64,000 nucleotides of DNA from Pirellulaceae bacterium. GTDB lineage: Bacteria > Planctomycetota > Planctomycetia > Pirellulales > Pirellulaceae. The notes below the pieces were generated by a model, which did not search any database, was not told the origin of the DNA, and saw only the letters and a list, made by a program, of their open reading frames with translations. Both the position numbers and the translations under genes were made by a program. Positions 8,802-17,518 of the stretch are shown here, piece by piece; the stretch's first letter is position 1, and every line of letters begins with the position of its first letter. The stretch is taken from positions 310,001-374,000 of the forward strand of contig JAHBXS010000005.1 in assembly GCA_019636375.1 (NCBI GenBank). The letters run 5' to 3'.

Positions 8802-10172
8802 CTACTCAAGTAGGCCGGTGTAGTTTCGCATGACCAAGTGGCTGTCGATCTTCTGCACGAGGTCAAACGCGACACTGACGGCGATCAGCAACCCGGTTCC
8901 TCCGTAGAAGTTCGCCAAGTTGAAATCGACGTTGAACCATGTCGTGATGAGCGTTGGCACAATCGCAACAATGGCCAAAAAGCCCGCTCCCACAAAGGTA
9001 ATCCGTTCCATCACCGCTTCGAGGTAATCCGCAGTTCGTTTTCCAGGCCGATACCCAGGGATAAACGTATTGTTGTCCTTGAAATTTTGGGAGATCTCTT
9101 GCGGATTGAAGGAAATCGCAGTCCAGAAGTAGCAGAAGAAATAAATCATAATGATGTAGGCGATGGTGTAAAACATCGATGCCGGATCAGAGAAAACTTC
9201 TTTGACGTTCTGCAGGAATTGCCCAACCACATTATCGCCTATTAGATTGGCGAGCGGCTCGATCAAAAACGTTGGCAACATCAACAAACTGCTGGCAAAA
9301 ATGATCGGCATCACCCCGGCTTGATTGATCTTCAATGGAAGGTATTGGCGGGTGCCGCCATAGACCTTGCGTCCACGAACGTGTTTGGCACTTTGGGTGG
9401 GAATTCGCCGCTGTGCCATCGTGATAAACACGACGGCTACCACAACCGCAACAAATATCGTGATCAACATCGCGAGTTTCTCGACGCCATCGCCGTTTAG
9501 GCCCGTGAGGGTCGGTTCGAATTTGATAAAGAACGACCGTAGTGCCTCGGGCATCGCGGCCACGATACCGGCCATAATCAACAAGCTGATCCCGTTGCCG
9601 ATTCCGTATTCGTCGATTTGTTCACCGAGCCACATCAGGAACAAGCTACCGCAGGTCATGATCAGCACGGCATTAATTTGCCAACCGAAAGTCAAATTGC
9701 CGAACTGGTTTTCAAAGGCGGCAGCCGTCAAATTGGCTTCTGGATTTCCTCCGCCCATGATGACCATCCGCATAAACACCCAGCTTTGGAAAAGGCATAA
9801 AACGACCGTCAGATATCGGGTGTACTCGTTAATTTTCTTCCGGCCCGCCTCGCCTTCCTTACGAAGATCCATCAGCGGCTTGTAGATCGTTCCCATCAAC
9901 TGCAAAATAATCGACGCTGTGATGTACGGCATAATCCCCAAGCCAAAGATCGTGACTTGGTTTAAACGACTAGCACTAAACACGGAAACGCGAGCGAGCA
10001 GATTTCCGAAACCCGTGCTCATATCGCGGGCATATTGAGAGACTTGTTCGTGGTCTACGACGGGGAGAGGGATTTGCCAGCCAATCCGATAAACGGCCAA
10101 AAGGAACAGGGTCAAAAAGATTTTCTTCCGCAATTCCGGAATCGTGAAAACCACACGTAATTTTTCAAGCAT
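8802..10172 (-). CDS. secY: Preprotein translocase subunit SecY
   Basis: This 456-residue polytopic membrane protein is the channel subunit of the Sec translocon. Its N-terminus (MLEKLRVVFTIPELRKKIF) and the first-helix region through DHEQVSQYARD and the FGLGIMPYITASIILQ helix are typical of SecY. About ten hydrophobic segments are spread along its length. A conserved basic cytoplasmic loop (AQRRIPTQSAKHVRGRK) and the FNPQEISQNFKDNNTFIPG stretch confirm it. It is the last gene of the ribosomal operon here, separated from rplO by 205 bp. The usual followers adk, map, infA and rpmJ are absent, and the next gene is convergent. Confidence 0.98.
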   Translation of the reverse strand: MLEKLRVVFTIPELRKKIFLTLFLLAVYRIGWQIPLPVVDHEQVSQYARDMSTGFGNLLARVSVFSASRLNQVTIFGLGIMPYITASIILQLMGTIYKPLMDLRKEGEAGRKKINEYTRYLTVVLCLFQSWVFMRMVIMGGGNPEANLTAAAFENQFGNLTFGWQINAVLIMTCGSLFLMWLGEQIDEYGIGNGISLLIMAGIVAAMPEALRSFFIKFEPTLTGLNGDGVEKLAMLITIFVAVVVAVVFITMAQRRIPTQSAKHVRGRKVYGGTRQYLPLKINQAGVMPIIFASSLLMLPTFLIEPLANLIGDNVVGQFLQNVKEVFSDPASMFYTIAYIIMIYFFCYFWTAISFNPQEISQNFKDNNTFIPGYRPGKRTADYLEAVMERITFVGAGFLAIVAIVPTLITTWFNVDFNLANFYGGTGLLIAVSVAFDLVQKIDSHLVMRNYTGLLE

Positions 10173-10377
10173 AATCCTGATCCTGTACGTTCATCCGTTC
10201 GTCTCGCGAAAGCAGGCCCAGAAAGCAAATGCAGTTCGGGCTCATCTAGTTTCACCGAATCTTGTCCCGGTCGCAATCCCAATCTTGATCTGCCAAAGAC
10301 CTTGCACCGAAATTTGTGGGCAAACTGCCTTGCGAGTTTCCTGACGGCAATTGAGGGAACAAGAATTTAGCGGCGAG

Positions 10378-10878
10378 TTACTTCTTTTCCTTCGACTTCT
10401 TGGTCATCTTGTTTTTCACAACCGGCTGTGGCAACGGCAGTTCCACGATTTCGACTCCGGCGGCCTCAAGCTTTTTCCGAGCAGTCGCCGAGAACCGATG
10501 CGCGACAATCTTGACCTTTTTTGTCAGTTCGCCAGTTCCCAGGACTTTCAAAATGTCGTAGCGGTACTTGGCGAGCCCTTTTTTACGAAGAGTTTCGCGA
10601 TTGACTTCATCGCCATTCTCGAAATTATCTTCGATGTCACGCAGATTCACTTCGCCGACTTGGAAAGCGAACTTGAAGTTGTTAAATCCACGTTTGGGCA
10701 AGCGTCGGTAAAGGGGCATGGTTCCCCCTTGGAACACCAAGCTAATTTTACCGTTATGTTGGTACTCACCTTTGTGGCCTCGACCAGCCGTTTTGCCTTG
10801 ACCGGTCCCCAGACCACGACCGAGGCGTTTGGTTGGCTTGTAGCCAACAACGTCTTGATTGACTTCATTTAGTTTCAT
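10378..10878 (-). CDS. rplO: 50S ribosomal protein L15
   Basis: L15 is a large-subunit protein. The protein has the diagnostic N-terminus with GRGLGTGQGKTAGRGHKG and the LYRRLPKRGFNN motif, and is 166 residues long with a basic tail ending KKSKEKK. Its ATG overlaps the rpsE stop as ATGA, so the two are translationally coupled. rpmD (L30), which often lies between rpsE and rplO, is absent here. Confidence 0.97.
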   Translation of the reverse strand: MKLNEVNQDVVGYKPTKRLGRGLGTGQGKTAGRGHKGEYQHNGKISLVFQGGTMPLYRRLPKRGFNNFKFAFQVGEVNLRDIEDNFENGDEVNRETLRKKGLAKYRYDILKVLGTGELTKKVKIVAHRFSATARKKLEAAGVEIVELPLPQPVVKNKMTKKSKEKK

Positions 10879-11354
10879 AGATCGACCCCTCGCAGACGCT
10901 TTACGTCTTCATGTGTTCGTAGATTTTGTAGCGCATCAATGGTTGCTTTGACCAAGGTGACTGGGTTCGTGCTGCCAAAACTCTTAGTCAGAATGTTCTT
11001 GATTCCCGCAGCTTCGCAAACGGCACGCACGGAAGAGCCAGCAATCACACCCGTACCGGCACCGGCCGGAATCAACTTGACCATCGCAGCTCCGCAACGA
11101 CCGGTCACGGTATGTGGAATGGTGTCGTTGACCACAGGAACTTCGACCAAGGTTCGCAGGGCTTGTTTGGTGGCCTTGTCAACGCAAGGTGGCACTTCGT
11201 TCGCCTTGCCATAACCCCAGCTCACCTTACCCTTACCGTCACCAGCCACGACGAGCGCGGCGAAGCTAAAACGACGGCCCCCTTTGACCACGGTCGCGCA
11301 ACGTTTTACCTTGACGGTACGTTCAATTGTTTGACTTTGATTTTCGCTCGACAC
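10875..11354 (-). CDS. rpsE: 30S ribosomal protein S5
   Basis: S5 belongs to the small subunit and contributes to decoding accuracy. The N-terminal dsRNA-binding-like segment with VVKGGRRFSFAALVVAGDG is clear, as is the C-terminal GSTNPVTLVKATIDAL. I place the start at the GTG at 11354, because AGGA lies 8 bases upstream. A TTG two codons earlier (11360) is the alternative. It overlaps rplO by 4 bases. Confidence 0.96.
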   Translation of the reverse strand: MSSENQSQTIERTVKVKRCATVVKGGRRFSFAALVVAGDGKGKVSWGYGKANEVPPCVDKATKQALRTLVEVPVVNDTIPHTVTGRCGAAMVKLIPAGAGTGVIAGSSVRAVCEAAGIKNILTKSFGSTNPVTLVKATIDALQNLRTHEDVKRLRGVDL

Positions 11355-11374
11355 AATCAAATTCCTAATCAGTA

Positions 11375-11743
11375 TTAAAACTCTAAACCGGCTTCGCGAG
11401 CTGCAGTGGCCAACTCGGCAACGCGACCATGATACTTGTACCGCCCGCGATCAAACTTAACTTGGGTGATTCCTGCCGCCTTGGCCCTTTCGGCGATCAA
11501 GGTACCGACCAGCTTGGCCGCCTCACAGTTACCACCGTGCTTCACCTTGTCGCGAATGTCTTTGTCTCGCGTGCTGACCGACACCAGGGTTTTCCCTTCG
11601 TTGTCATCGATCAACTGACAGTAGACATGGCTACTGCTGCGAAACACGGACAGCCGTGGACGTTCGCTGATCGCCTGCAAGTGATTGCGTACGCGATTAC
11701 CGCGACGCCAGCGTTGTTTGTTTACAATTTTTTGTTTTCTCAC
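11375..11743 (-). CDS. rplR: 50S ribosomal protein L18
   Basis: L18 binds 5S rRNA. The protein shows RPRLSVFRSSSHVYCQLIDD and the end FDRGRYKYHGRVAELATAAR, both diagnostic. I prefer the GTG at 11743, which has AAGG 8 bases upstream and gives the N-terminus MRKQKIVNKQRWRRG. A TTG at 11761 would add six residues but has no visible ribosome-binding site. Confidence 0.95.
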   Translation of the reverse strand: MRKQKIVNKQRWRRGNRVRNHLQAISERPRLSVFRSSSHVYCQLIDDNEGKTLVSVSTRDKDIRDKVKHGGNCEAAKLVGTLIAERAKAAGITQVKFDRGRYKYHGRVAELATAAREAGLEF

Positions 11744-11800
11744 GTTTCCAACCTTTGCCAATTGAATGACAAACTGAATTCTAAATTAAGTGCAAACCGC

Positions 11801-12346
11801 TTACGCCTTGGCCGCCTTACCTGGTTTCAATTTGATTTGTTCACCAACGTAACGAATTCCTTTGCCTTTGTAAGGCTCAGGTTTTCGCAAGGAGCGGATT
11901 TGGGCCGCAAACTGACCGACCAATTGTTTGTCGCAACCCGAAATATTGATGTGCGTTTGGTCTGGGCATGTGACCATCAAACCAACCGGGACGTCTTGTT
12001 TTAATTCATTCGCAAGACCAACGCGCATCGACAGCCTATTTCCAGCCAAGCTACAAACGTAGCCCACACCCTGTAGTTCAAGTTTCTTCTCGTAACCGTC
12101 CTTGACACCGACAATCATGTTCTTCACAAGAGCACGATACAATCCATGCAATGCTTTTGATTGACGTTCATCGTTGCGGCGAGTCACGAGAACTGATTTT
12201 GTTTCGTCATCGACTTTGATTTGAATGCGGGGATCGAAATCCTGGCTCAATTTCCCTTTTGGGCCTTCGACGCTAATATTATTTCCGGTGATCGACACCT
12301 TGACGCCATCCAAGATGGGAACCGGTAATTTTCCAATACGTGACAT
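11801..12346 (-). CDS. rplF: 50S ribosomal protein L6
   Basis: L6 lies near the factor-binding site of the large subunit. The start MSRIGKLPVPI and the end PEPYKGKGIRYVGEQIKLKPGKAA are the standard L6 signatures, and 181 residues is the normal length. It sits between rpsH and rplR in the usual spc order. The 104-bp gap after rpsH is wider than most spacings in this operon and holds nothing I recognise. Confidence 0.97.
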   Translation of the reverse strand: MSRIGKLPVPILDGVKVSITGNNISVEGPKGKLSQDFDPRIQIKVDDETKSVLVTRRNDERQSKALHGLYRALVKNMIVGVKDGYEKKLELQGVGYVCSLAGNRLSMRVGLANELKQDVPVGLMVTCPDQTHINISGCDKQLVGQFAAQIRSLRKPEPYKGKGIRYVGEQIKLKPGKAAKA

Positions 12347-12450
12347 GATCCGAATCTCTTGTTGCTTTCTGCGTTTCGTATGTGTTCTTGTGACGAGTCT
12401 AAATGTTGCCGACGAATTCTTTAGGACAACTTACAAATGGCATAAACGAG

Positions 12451-12846
12451 TTACCAAACTTCGCAAATCACTTCGCCGCCGACCTTTTTTTGGCGGGCTT
12501 CGCGATCGCTAATGACCCCCTGGCTGGTGCTGAGGATGGTGATTCCCAATCCGTTCAAAACTGGACGAAGATCTGACGCTCGCCGATAAATGCGGCAACC
12601 GGGCTTGCTGACTCGTTTGACGTGGCGAATTAAATGCTCGCCGCTGGGGCCGTATTTTAGTTCCAATCGCAGTTGAGCAACCGGCGCTTCGGCGACCTCG
12701 ACCCAGTCCCAAATGAAGCCTTCACGCTTCAGTACGTCGGCCACACCGCGTTTGACTTTCGAGACAGGAACGTCTACATGCGGTCTCTCGACATTCACTG
12801 CGTTTCGAATGCGAGTCAGCATGTCTGCAATAGGGTCCGTCATCAT
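12451..12846 (-). CDS. rpsH: 30S ribosomal protein S8
   Basis: S8 binds the central domain of 16S rRNA and in some bacteria represses the spc operon. It begins with two ATG codons (12846 and 12843), and the canonical start is the second (MTDPIADMLTRIRNA). The C-terminal motif ILSTSQGVISDREARQKKVGGEVICEVW is the expected S8 end. At 131 residues the length is normal. Confidence 0.97.
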   Translation of the reverse strand: MMTDPIADMLTRIRNAVNVERPHVDVPVSKVKRGVADVLKREGFIWDWVEVAEAPVAQLRLELKYGPSGEHLIRHVKRVSKPGCRIYRRASDLRPVLNGLGITILSTSQGVISDREARQKKVGGEVICEVW

Positions 12847-12904
12847 AATTAAAAATACCTCGTACCAGAATTCACTTTGTTCGGCTAACGCGATTCAATT
12901 CCAA

Positions 12905-13090
12905 CTACCAACTCGATTTACGCACACCGGGGATAAGCCCTTGATCCCCAAGTTTTCGAAAACAAATTCGGCAGATGCCAAACTTGCGGTAAACAGCGCG
13001 GGGACGTCCACACATTTTGCAACGTCGTTCGCGGCGGGTTGAAAACTTTGGTTCTCGATTAGCCTTCGCGATTTTTGATGTCTTGGCCAC
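12905..13090 (-). CDS. rpsN: 30S ribosomal protein S14, type Z
   Basis: This short 61-residue S14 carries two CxxC pairs (CKMC and CRIC), so it is the zinc-binding C+ form rather than the longer zinc-free form. Both forms sit in the head of the small subunit. The end GLIPGVRKSSW is typical. It lies between rplE and rpsH in the standard order. Confidence 0.96.
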   Translation of the reverse strand: MAKTSKIAKANREPKFSTRRERRCKMCGRPRAVYRKFGICRICFRKLGDQGLIPGVRKSSW

Positions 13091-13131
13091 AAATAGTCCT
13101 GTGATAAACGATTCGAAAAATCTGGTTAAAC

Positions 13132-13704
13132 TTAATTTTGGTTGCCTTTGCCCCCCGCAGGGGCATCACGGAACGGCATCCCAAACATTCTCAACAACTC
13201 CCGACCATGATCATTCGTCGCGGCGGTTGTTACAAACACAATATTCATCCCTTGGGAGCGGGTAAACTTATCTGGGTTCAATTCGGGGAACACCAGATAC
13301 TCCGTCAATCCCAAGCTGTAGTTACCTTGGCCGTCGAACGCTTTGGCGCTGACGCCGCGGAAGTCGCGAACTCGGGGCAAAGCCAGGGTTAGCAAACGGT
13401 CCATAAATTCGTACATTCGTGCACCACGCAGGGTGACCTTACAACCGATCGCAAGTCCTTCACGAAGTTTAAAACCCGCGATAGCCCTACGAGCCTTCGT
13501 GATCACGGCCTTTTGACCGGCGATCAGCGTCAGAGCCTCGGAAGCGTCATCGAGCAATTTCTTGTCGTTGACCGCTTGGCCGACCCCCATATTGATCACG
13601 ATTTTTTCCAAACGGGGAATCGCCATTGGATTGTCGATCCCCAATTGTTGGCCCAGTTCATCGCGAATCTGGTCCATATACAGTTGATGTAAACGCGCTT
13701 TCAT
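13132..13704 (-). CDS. rplE: 50S ribosomal protein L5
   Basis: L5 binds 5S rRNA and contacts the P-site tRNA. I choose the ATG at 13704 (MKARLHQLY), which has GGTGGAG about 12 bases upstream. A GTG at 13722 would extend the N-terminus by six residues. The motifs KIVINMGVG, AVITKARRAIAGFKLREG and the GMNIVFVTTA near the end are diagnostic. Only 26 bp separate this start from the rplN stop, so rplX, which normally lies here, is missing. Confidence 0.97.
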   Translation of the reverse strand: MKARLHQLYMDQIRDELGQQLGIDNPMAIPRLEKIVINMGVGQAVNDKKLLDDASEALTLIAGQKAVITKARRAIAGFKLREGLAIGCKVTLRGARMYEFMDRLLTLALPRVRDFRGVSAKAFDGQGNYSLGLTEYLVFPELNPDKFTRSQGMNIVFVTTAATNDHGRELLRMFGMPFRDAPAGGKGNQN

Positions 13705-13730
13705 AGATGATTCTAACTCCACCTTTACCG

Positions 13731-14099
13731 TTAGATGACTTCGTTGGCCAAACTAACAATCTTCATAAAATTACGATCGCGCAGTTCACGCGCCACGGCC
13801 CCAAAAATTCGAGTGCCGCGAGGATTATTGTCTTTGTCAATGATCACGGCGGCGTTGGTATCAAACCGGATGTAACTCCCGTCCTCGCGCCGAGTCGATT
13901 TTCTTGTTCGCACGATCACGGCTCGCACGACCGCCTTCTTTTTGATTTCACTACCAGGAATCACGCTTTTTACGCTGCAAATGATGACATCTCCCAGTCG
14001 GGCGAATCTTCGTCGAGACCCTCCCAAGACCTTGATACACATCAGTTCCTTGGCACCGGTGTTGTCGGCAACTTGCAGTCGGCTTTCTTGTTGAATCAT
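13731..14099 (-). CDS. rplN: 50S ribosomal protein L14
   Basis: L14 sits at the subunit interface. The 122-residue protein starts MIQQESRLQVADNTGAKELM and ends REKNFMKIVSLA-like (RDRNFMKIVSLANEVI), both universal L14 signatures. It follows rpsQ with a 70-bp gap and precedes rplE directly, without rplX. Confidence 0.98.
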   Translation of the reverse strand: MIQQESRLQVADNTGAKELMCIKVLGGSRRRFARLGDVIICSVKSVIPGSEIKKKAVVRAVIVRTRKSTRREDGSYIRFDTNAAVIIDKDNNPRGTRIFGAVARELRDRNFMKIVSLANEVI

Positions 14100-14169
14100 C
14101 TTCGTGACCTGAAATTATTTCTGTTTGCTTCTCGGTTGATCAAGGAAACGTTTTTCTGCAACGGCAGAA

Positions 14170-14502
14170 CTACTCGGCATTTTCCTGAGTGGAAGATACG
14201 TCGCCGGCAACGCCAGTTTCGGACTCTCCACCGCTCTCTTTTTTGGCCAAACTTACGTCGCCGCTCTTGGCAACGACCTCGACCAACTGCCATCGCTTGG
14301 TCCGCGAGAGTGGCCGTGACTCGATAATTCGAACCGTATCACCCGCCGCCGACTCATTGTTCTCGTCGTGGACGTGGCACACGGTGCGATGCCGCACAAA
14401 TTTGCCATACTTGGGATGCCGAACCTTGCGGCTGATTTCCACCACCCGGGTTTTTTGCATCTTGTCGCTGGTTACTCTGCCGATTAGTTCGCGTTTTGGC
14501 AT
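14170..14502 (-). CDS. rpsQ: 30S ribosomal protein S17 with acidic C-terminal tail
   Basis: S17 is a primary 16S rRNA-binding protein with an OB fold. The first 80 residues are a normal S17 (GRVTSDKMQKTRVVEISRKV and GDTVRIIESRPLSRTKRW). The protein then continues for about 30 residues in a Ser/Gly/Glu-rich tail ending SSTQENAE, giving 110 residues where 80-90 is usual. The tail is probably disordered and its role is unknown. Confidence 0.97.
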   Translation of the reverse strand: MPKRELIGRVTSDKMQKTRVVEISRKVRHPKYGKFVRHRTVCHVHDENNESAAGDTVRIIESRPLSRTKRWQLVEVVAKSGDVSLAKKESGGESETGVAGDVSSTQENAE

Positions 14503-14551
14503 GTTGGTACTCTTCGTTTACACTTTCTCAATTTTTCGTTTGGCGATTCGC

Positions 14552-14767
14552 CTAGTTTGCAGCCTTGCGTACACGCTCTGATTGGATGGTTTTGATTCGG
14601 GCGATGAGTCGTCGATTACGACGGACCTCGGTCGGCGAATCCAAACGATCCGTTTGTGATTGGACGCGAAGCTTAAACAATTTGGTGCTGGCCTCGCGCA
14701 AGGTCGCATCTAATTGCTCGTTACTCATTTGCCGCAATGCCGCAGCACCGTTGTCTTTGTCTTTCAT
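14552..14767 (-). CDS. rpmC: 50S ribosomal protein L29
   Basis: L29 lies near the peptide exit tunnel. The 71-residue, mostly helical protein shows the family pattern LRQMSNEQLDATLREA, then KLFKLRVQSQTDRLDSPTEV and RRLIARIKTI. It sits between rplP and rpsQ as in other bacteria. Confidence 0.95.
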   Translation of the reverse strand: MKDKDNGAAALRQMSNEQLDATLREASTKLFKLRVQSQTDRLDSPTEVRRNRRLIARIKTIQSERVRKAAN

Positions 14768-14858
14768 TGTCCAATTTACCTATTTGATCGCCATCGTCAT
14801 CAGTTTGGAGCCGCCCTCAAAACAGCCAGCTCCTTAATTTTTTTTGAGTCCGAGCCAC

Positions 14859-15275
14859 TTAGTGGGTCCGACGTTTTACCATCCGCACTTTGAGGGGGAG
14901 TTTGTGAGCCAAGCGAGCGAAACAAATTTTCGCCTGAGCTTCGGTCACGCCACCCAACTCATACAAAATGGTTCCACGGCGAATCGTGGCCACCCATGCG
15001 GCCGGCTCGCCCTTACCTTTACCCATCCGCGTTTCGAGAGGTCGCGAAGTAATCGAACGATGCGGGAAGACACGAATGTACAATCTCCCTTCGCCGCGAA
15101 TGTATTGCTGAGCAGCAATACGTCCGGCTTCGATCGTTTGAGCTTTGAGCCAGCCGCCTTCCAGCGATTGCAGGCCGTAGTCACCCAGTACAACTCGGTT
15201 TCCGCGAGTCGCGTTACCTTTTATACGACCTCTTTGGGCCTTTCGATGCTTGACCCGTTTGGGCATCATCGCCAT
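14859..15275 (-). CDS. rplP: 50S ribosomal protein L16
   Basis: L16 organises the peptidyl-transferase region. The sequence MAMMPKRVKHRKAQRGRIKG at the start and RMGKGKGEPAAWVA later are diagnostic. The start at 15275 (or the third Met at 15266) lies inside the 3' end of rpsC, so the two frames overlap by 50-62 bases. This is unusually long for this operon, and the overlapped part of rpsC encodes a low-complexity tail. Confidence 0.97.
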   Translation of the reverse strand: MAMMPKRVKHRKAQRGRIKGNATRGNRVVLGDYGLQSLEGGWLKAQTIEAGRIAAQQYIRGEGRLYIRVFPHRSITSRPLETRMGKGKGEPAAWVATIRRGTILYELGGVTEAQAKICFARLAHKLPLKVRMVKRRTH

Positions 15276-15921
15276 CGGCTTCGTCTCCGTAAGTACCTTG
15301 ATTAATCCAGACCTGAACCCCGAGGTGACCTTGAGCGGTCATCGCCTCGGTGAACCCATAATCGATTTTTGCACGCAAGGTGCTAAGCGGCATCGCACCG
15401 CTGATTTGTTTTTCACGGCGAGCCATTTCGGCTCCACCCAAACGCCCGGCCAATTGAATCTTGATCCCCTTGGCACCTGCCTCCATTGTTTCCTCGGCAG
15501 CCCGTTTCATGGCCCGGCGGAAACTAGCGCGTTTGGCAAGTTGTTCAGCAATTTTCTCAGCAACCAATTGAGCGTGAATTTCTGGCCGACCGACCTCTTG
15601 AACCTTCAAGTTAATGCGTCGTCCGGTCAAGTTTTGCAACTCTTCCTGCAAGGTCTCAATGTCTTGGCCTTTTTTGCCAATGATTGCCGCAGGCCGAGCC
15701 ACGAAAATGATGACTTTGACTTCGTCGCGAGTTCGCTCAATTTCAATACGATCGATTCCCGCAGCCGAGTATTTTCCAGTCGGGTGCTTCTTGATAAAGT
15801 CCCGGATTTTCTTGTCTTCCACGAGCAAGGCGGAAAACTCTTCTTTGGGAGCATACCAGCGGCTCTTCCAGCCCAGCATCACTCCGGTGCGGTAACCAAT
15901 TGGATTTACTTTTTGACCCAT
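15214..15921 (-). CDS. rpsC: 30S ribosomal protein S3
   Basis: S3 lines the mRNA entry channel. The protein begins MGQKVNPIGYRTGVMLGWKS and contains the KH-domain segment PAAIIGKKGQDIETL and the GRLGGAEMAR motif. After the conserved VQVWINQGTYG it carries an acidic/Gln tail (EADGDDAQTGQASKGPKRSYKR). That tail is encoded where the frame overlaps the start of rplP. Confidence 0.98.
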   Translation of the reverse strand: MGQKVNPIGYRTGVMLGWKSRWYAPKEEFSALLVEDKKIRDFIKKHPTGKYSAAGIDRIEIERTRDEVKVIIFVARPAAIIGKKGQDIETLQEELQNLTGRRINLKVQEVGRPEIHAQLVAEKIAEQLAKRASFRRAMKRAAEETMEAGAKGIKIQLAGRLGGAEMARREKQISGAMPLSTLRAKIDYGFTEAMTAQGHLGVQVWINQGTYGDEADGDDAQTGQASKGPKRSYKR

Positions 15922-15944
15922 TGTTTTGTAACCTTCAGTGGTGT

Positions 15945-16289
15945 TTAAATTTCGTCAACCGACACGCGAATATGCGACATTCGCTTTTTAATCCCAAACG
16001 CCATCCCACGTGCTCGAGGGCGAATCCGTTTGAACATCGGGCCGCCGTCAATGCGAGCATCAACGACAACAAGGTCCGTTAAACGAGCGACTTTGCCGGA
16101 GTTCTGTTCGGGATCTTGAGCGTTGGCCGCTGCACTGCGGATGACCTTTTCCAGCATCCGAGCACCGCGATGCGGCTGATAACGCAAAATCTCTAAAGCT
16201 TCATCCACAAACTTGCCGCGCACCAGCGTCGCAAGGTGCCGGACCTTGCGAGGGCTGATTTGTGCGTATCGATGGGTTGCTGAAAACAT
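15945..16289 (-). CDS. rplV: 50S ribosomal protein L22
   Basis: L22 lines the exit tunnel. The 114-residue protein has the standard ISPRKVRHLATLVRGK motif near the start and ends RARGMAFGIKKRMSHIRVSV, matching the end of bacterial L22. It lies between rpsS and rpsC. Confidence 0.96.
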   Translation of the reverse strand: MFSATHRYAQISPRKVRHLATLVRGKFVDEALEILRYQPHRGARMLEKVIRSAAANAQDPEQNSGKVARLTDLVVVDARIDGGPMFKRIRPRARGMAFGIKKRMSHIRVSVDEI

Positions 16290-16325
16290 TTCTTTGATTC
16301 TCTTTCCGAGCGAATTGAGCTGACG

Positions 16326-16592
16326 TTACTTCTTGGCCCCTGAGTGCCCACGGAAAGTCCGTGTCGGGGCAAACTCGCCAAACTTGTGCCCCACCATTTC
16401 CTCAGTGATGTACACTTTCACATGAATTTTTCCGTTATGCACCATAAAGGTATGCCCAACGAATTCTGGAATCACCGTACAAGAACGTGCCCAAGTCTTA
16501 ATAGGCTCTTTCTTGTTCTCAGCGTCCATTTTCATGACCTTTTGATAGACGTTTTTATCTACAAACGGTCCTTTTTTTTGTGATCTACTCAT
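16326..16592 (-). CDS. rpsS: 30S ribosomal protein S19
   Basis: S19 is in the head of the small subunit and contacts the A site with S13. The 88-residue sequence starts MSRSQKKGPFVDKNVYQKV and includes VGHTFMVHNGKIHVKVYI and HKFGEFAPTRTFRGH, all canonical. It follows rplB after 19 bp. Confidence 0.98.
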   Translation of the reverse strand: MSRSQKKGPFVDKNVYQKVMKMDAENKKEPIKTWARSCTVIPEFVGHTFMVHNGKIHVKVYITEEMVGHKFGEFAPTRTFRGHSGAKK

Positions 16593-16611
16593 GGCCTGTT
16601 TTTTCTAAAAT

Positions 16612-17469
16612 CTACCGCAGTTTTTGTACACCATACCGTCGTGATTTGCGTCGCCGCAGGATCGCCGAATTCGAAGGCTTTCCACGTTTGCGGGTCATCC
16701 CCCCCTTGGCGGGCTTACCCGTTGGACTAACTGGATGCCGTCCACCCTTGGTTCGCCCCTCACCACCACCGTGCGGGTGGTCGATTGGGTTCATTGCCGT
16801 TCCGCGAACATGTGGCCGGCGTCCCATCCAACGCTTGCGCCCGGCCTTGCCCAACACAATGTTCATATGGTCGGCATTGCCAACTTTACCAATCGTCGCT
16901 CGACAAGCCGACGGAATTCGGCGAATTTCACCGCTAGGCAGAGAAATCTGTGCCCAATCGGCCTCCCGAGCCATCAAGGTCGCATACGAACCAGCCGAAC
17001 GACAAATCTCACCGCCTTGGCCAGGTCGCAACTCGATGTTGTGGATTTCGGTTGCCAACGGAATTTCTTTCAACGACATGCAGTTCCCAACACTGGGAGG
17101 TGCCGTCGGACCGTTCATCAACTCGTCACCAGCCTTGAGTCCATCAGGAGCAATGATGTAAGTTTTCACTCCATCCGCATATTTCAACAACGCGATTCGG
17201 GCATTGCGATTTGGATCGTACTGGATCGAATCGACAACCGCGACAACGCCGTCTTTGTTACGCCGGAAATCAATCACCCGATACATTTGCTTGTGGCCGC
17301 CGCCACGATGCCGCGCCGTGATCTTGCCTTGATTATTGCGACCACTGCCACGACGCTTTGGTTGCAGCAGAGACTTTTCCGGGACTGCACCTGGCGTCAA
17401 GTCCGCAAAGTCACTGACTGACGCTCCTCGCCGTCCGGGTGAAGTCGGTTTGTATTTTCGAATGCCCAT
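16612..17469 (-). CDS. rplB: 50S ribosomal protein L2
   Basis: L2 is needed for peptidyl-transferase activity and subunit joining. The 285-residue protein begins MGIRKYKPTSPGRRGASVSD and ends with the conserved GTAMNPIDHPHGGGEGR segment, which holds the essential His in HPHGGGEG. Length and order are normal. Confidence 0.98.
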   Translation of the reverse strand: MGIRKYKPTSPGRRGASVSDFADLTPGAVPEKSLLQPKRRGSGRNNQGKITARHRGGGHKQMYRVIDFRRNKDGVVAVVDSIQYDPNRNARIALLKYADGVKTYIIAPDGLKAGDELMNGPTAPPSVGNCMSLKEIPLATEIHNIELRPGQGGEICRSAGSYATLMAREADWAQISLPSGEIRRIPSACRATIGKVGNADHMNIVLGKAGRKRWMGRRPHVRGTAMNPIDHPHGGGEGRTKGGRHPVSPTGKPAKGGMTRKRGKPSNSAILRRRKSRRYGVQKLR

Positions 17470-17518
17470 CGCTATTTAAGTCCTATTCAGTATTTGCCAC
17501 GCGGTAGTTCGGAGAAGC

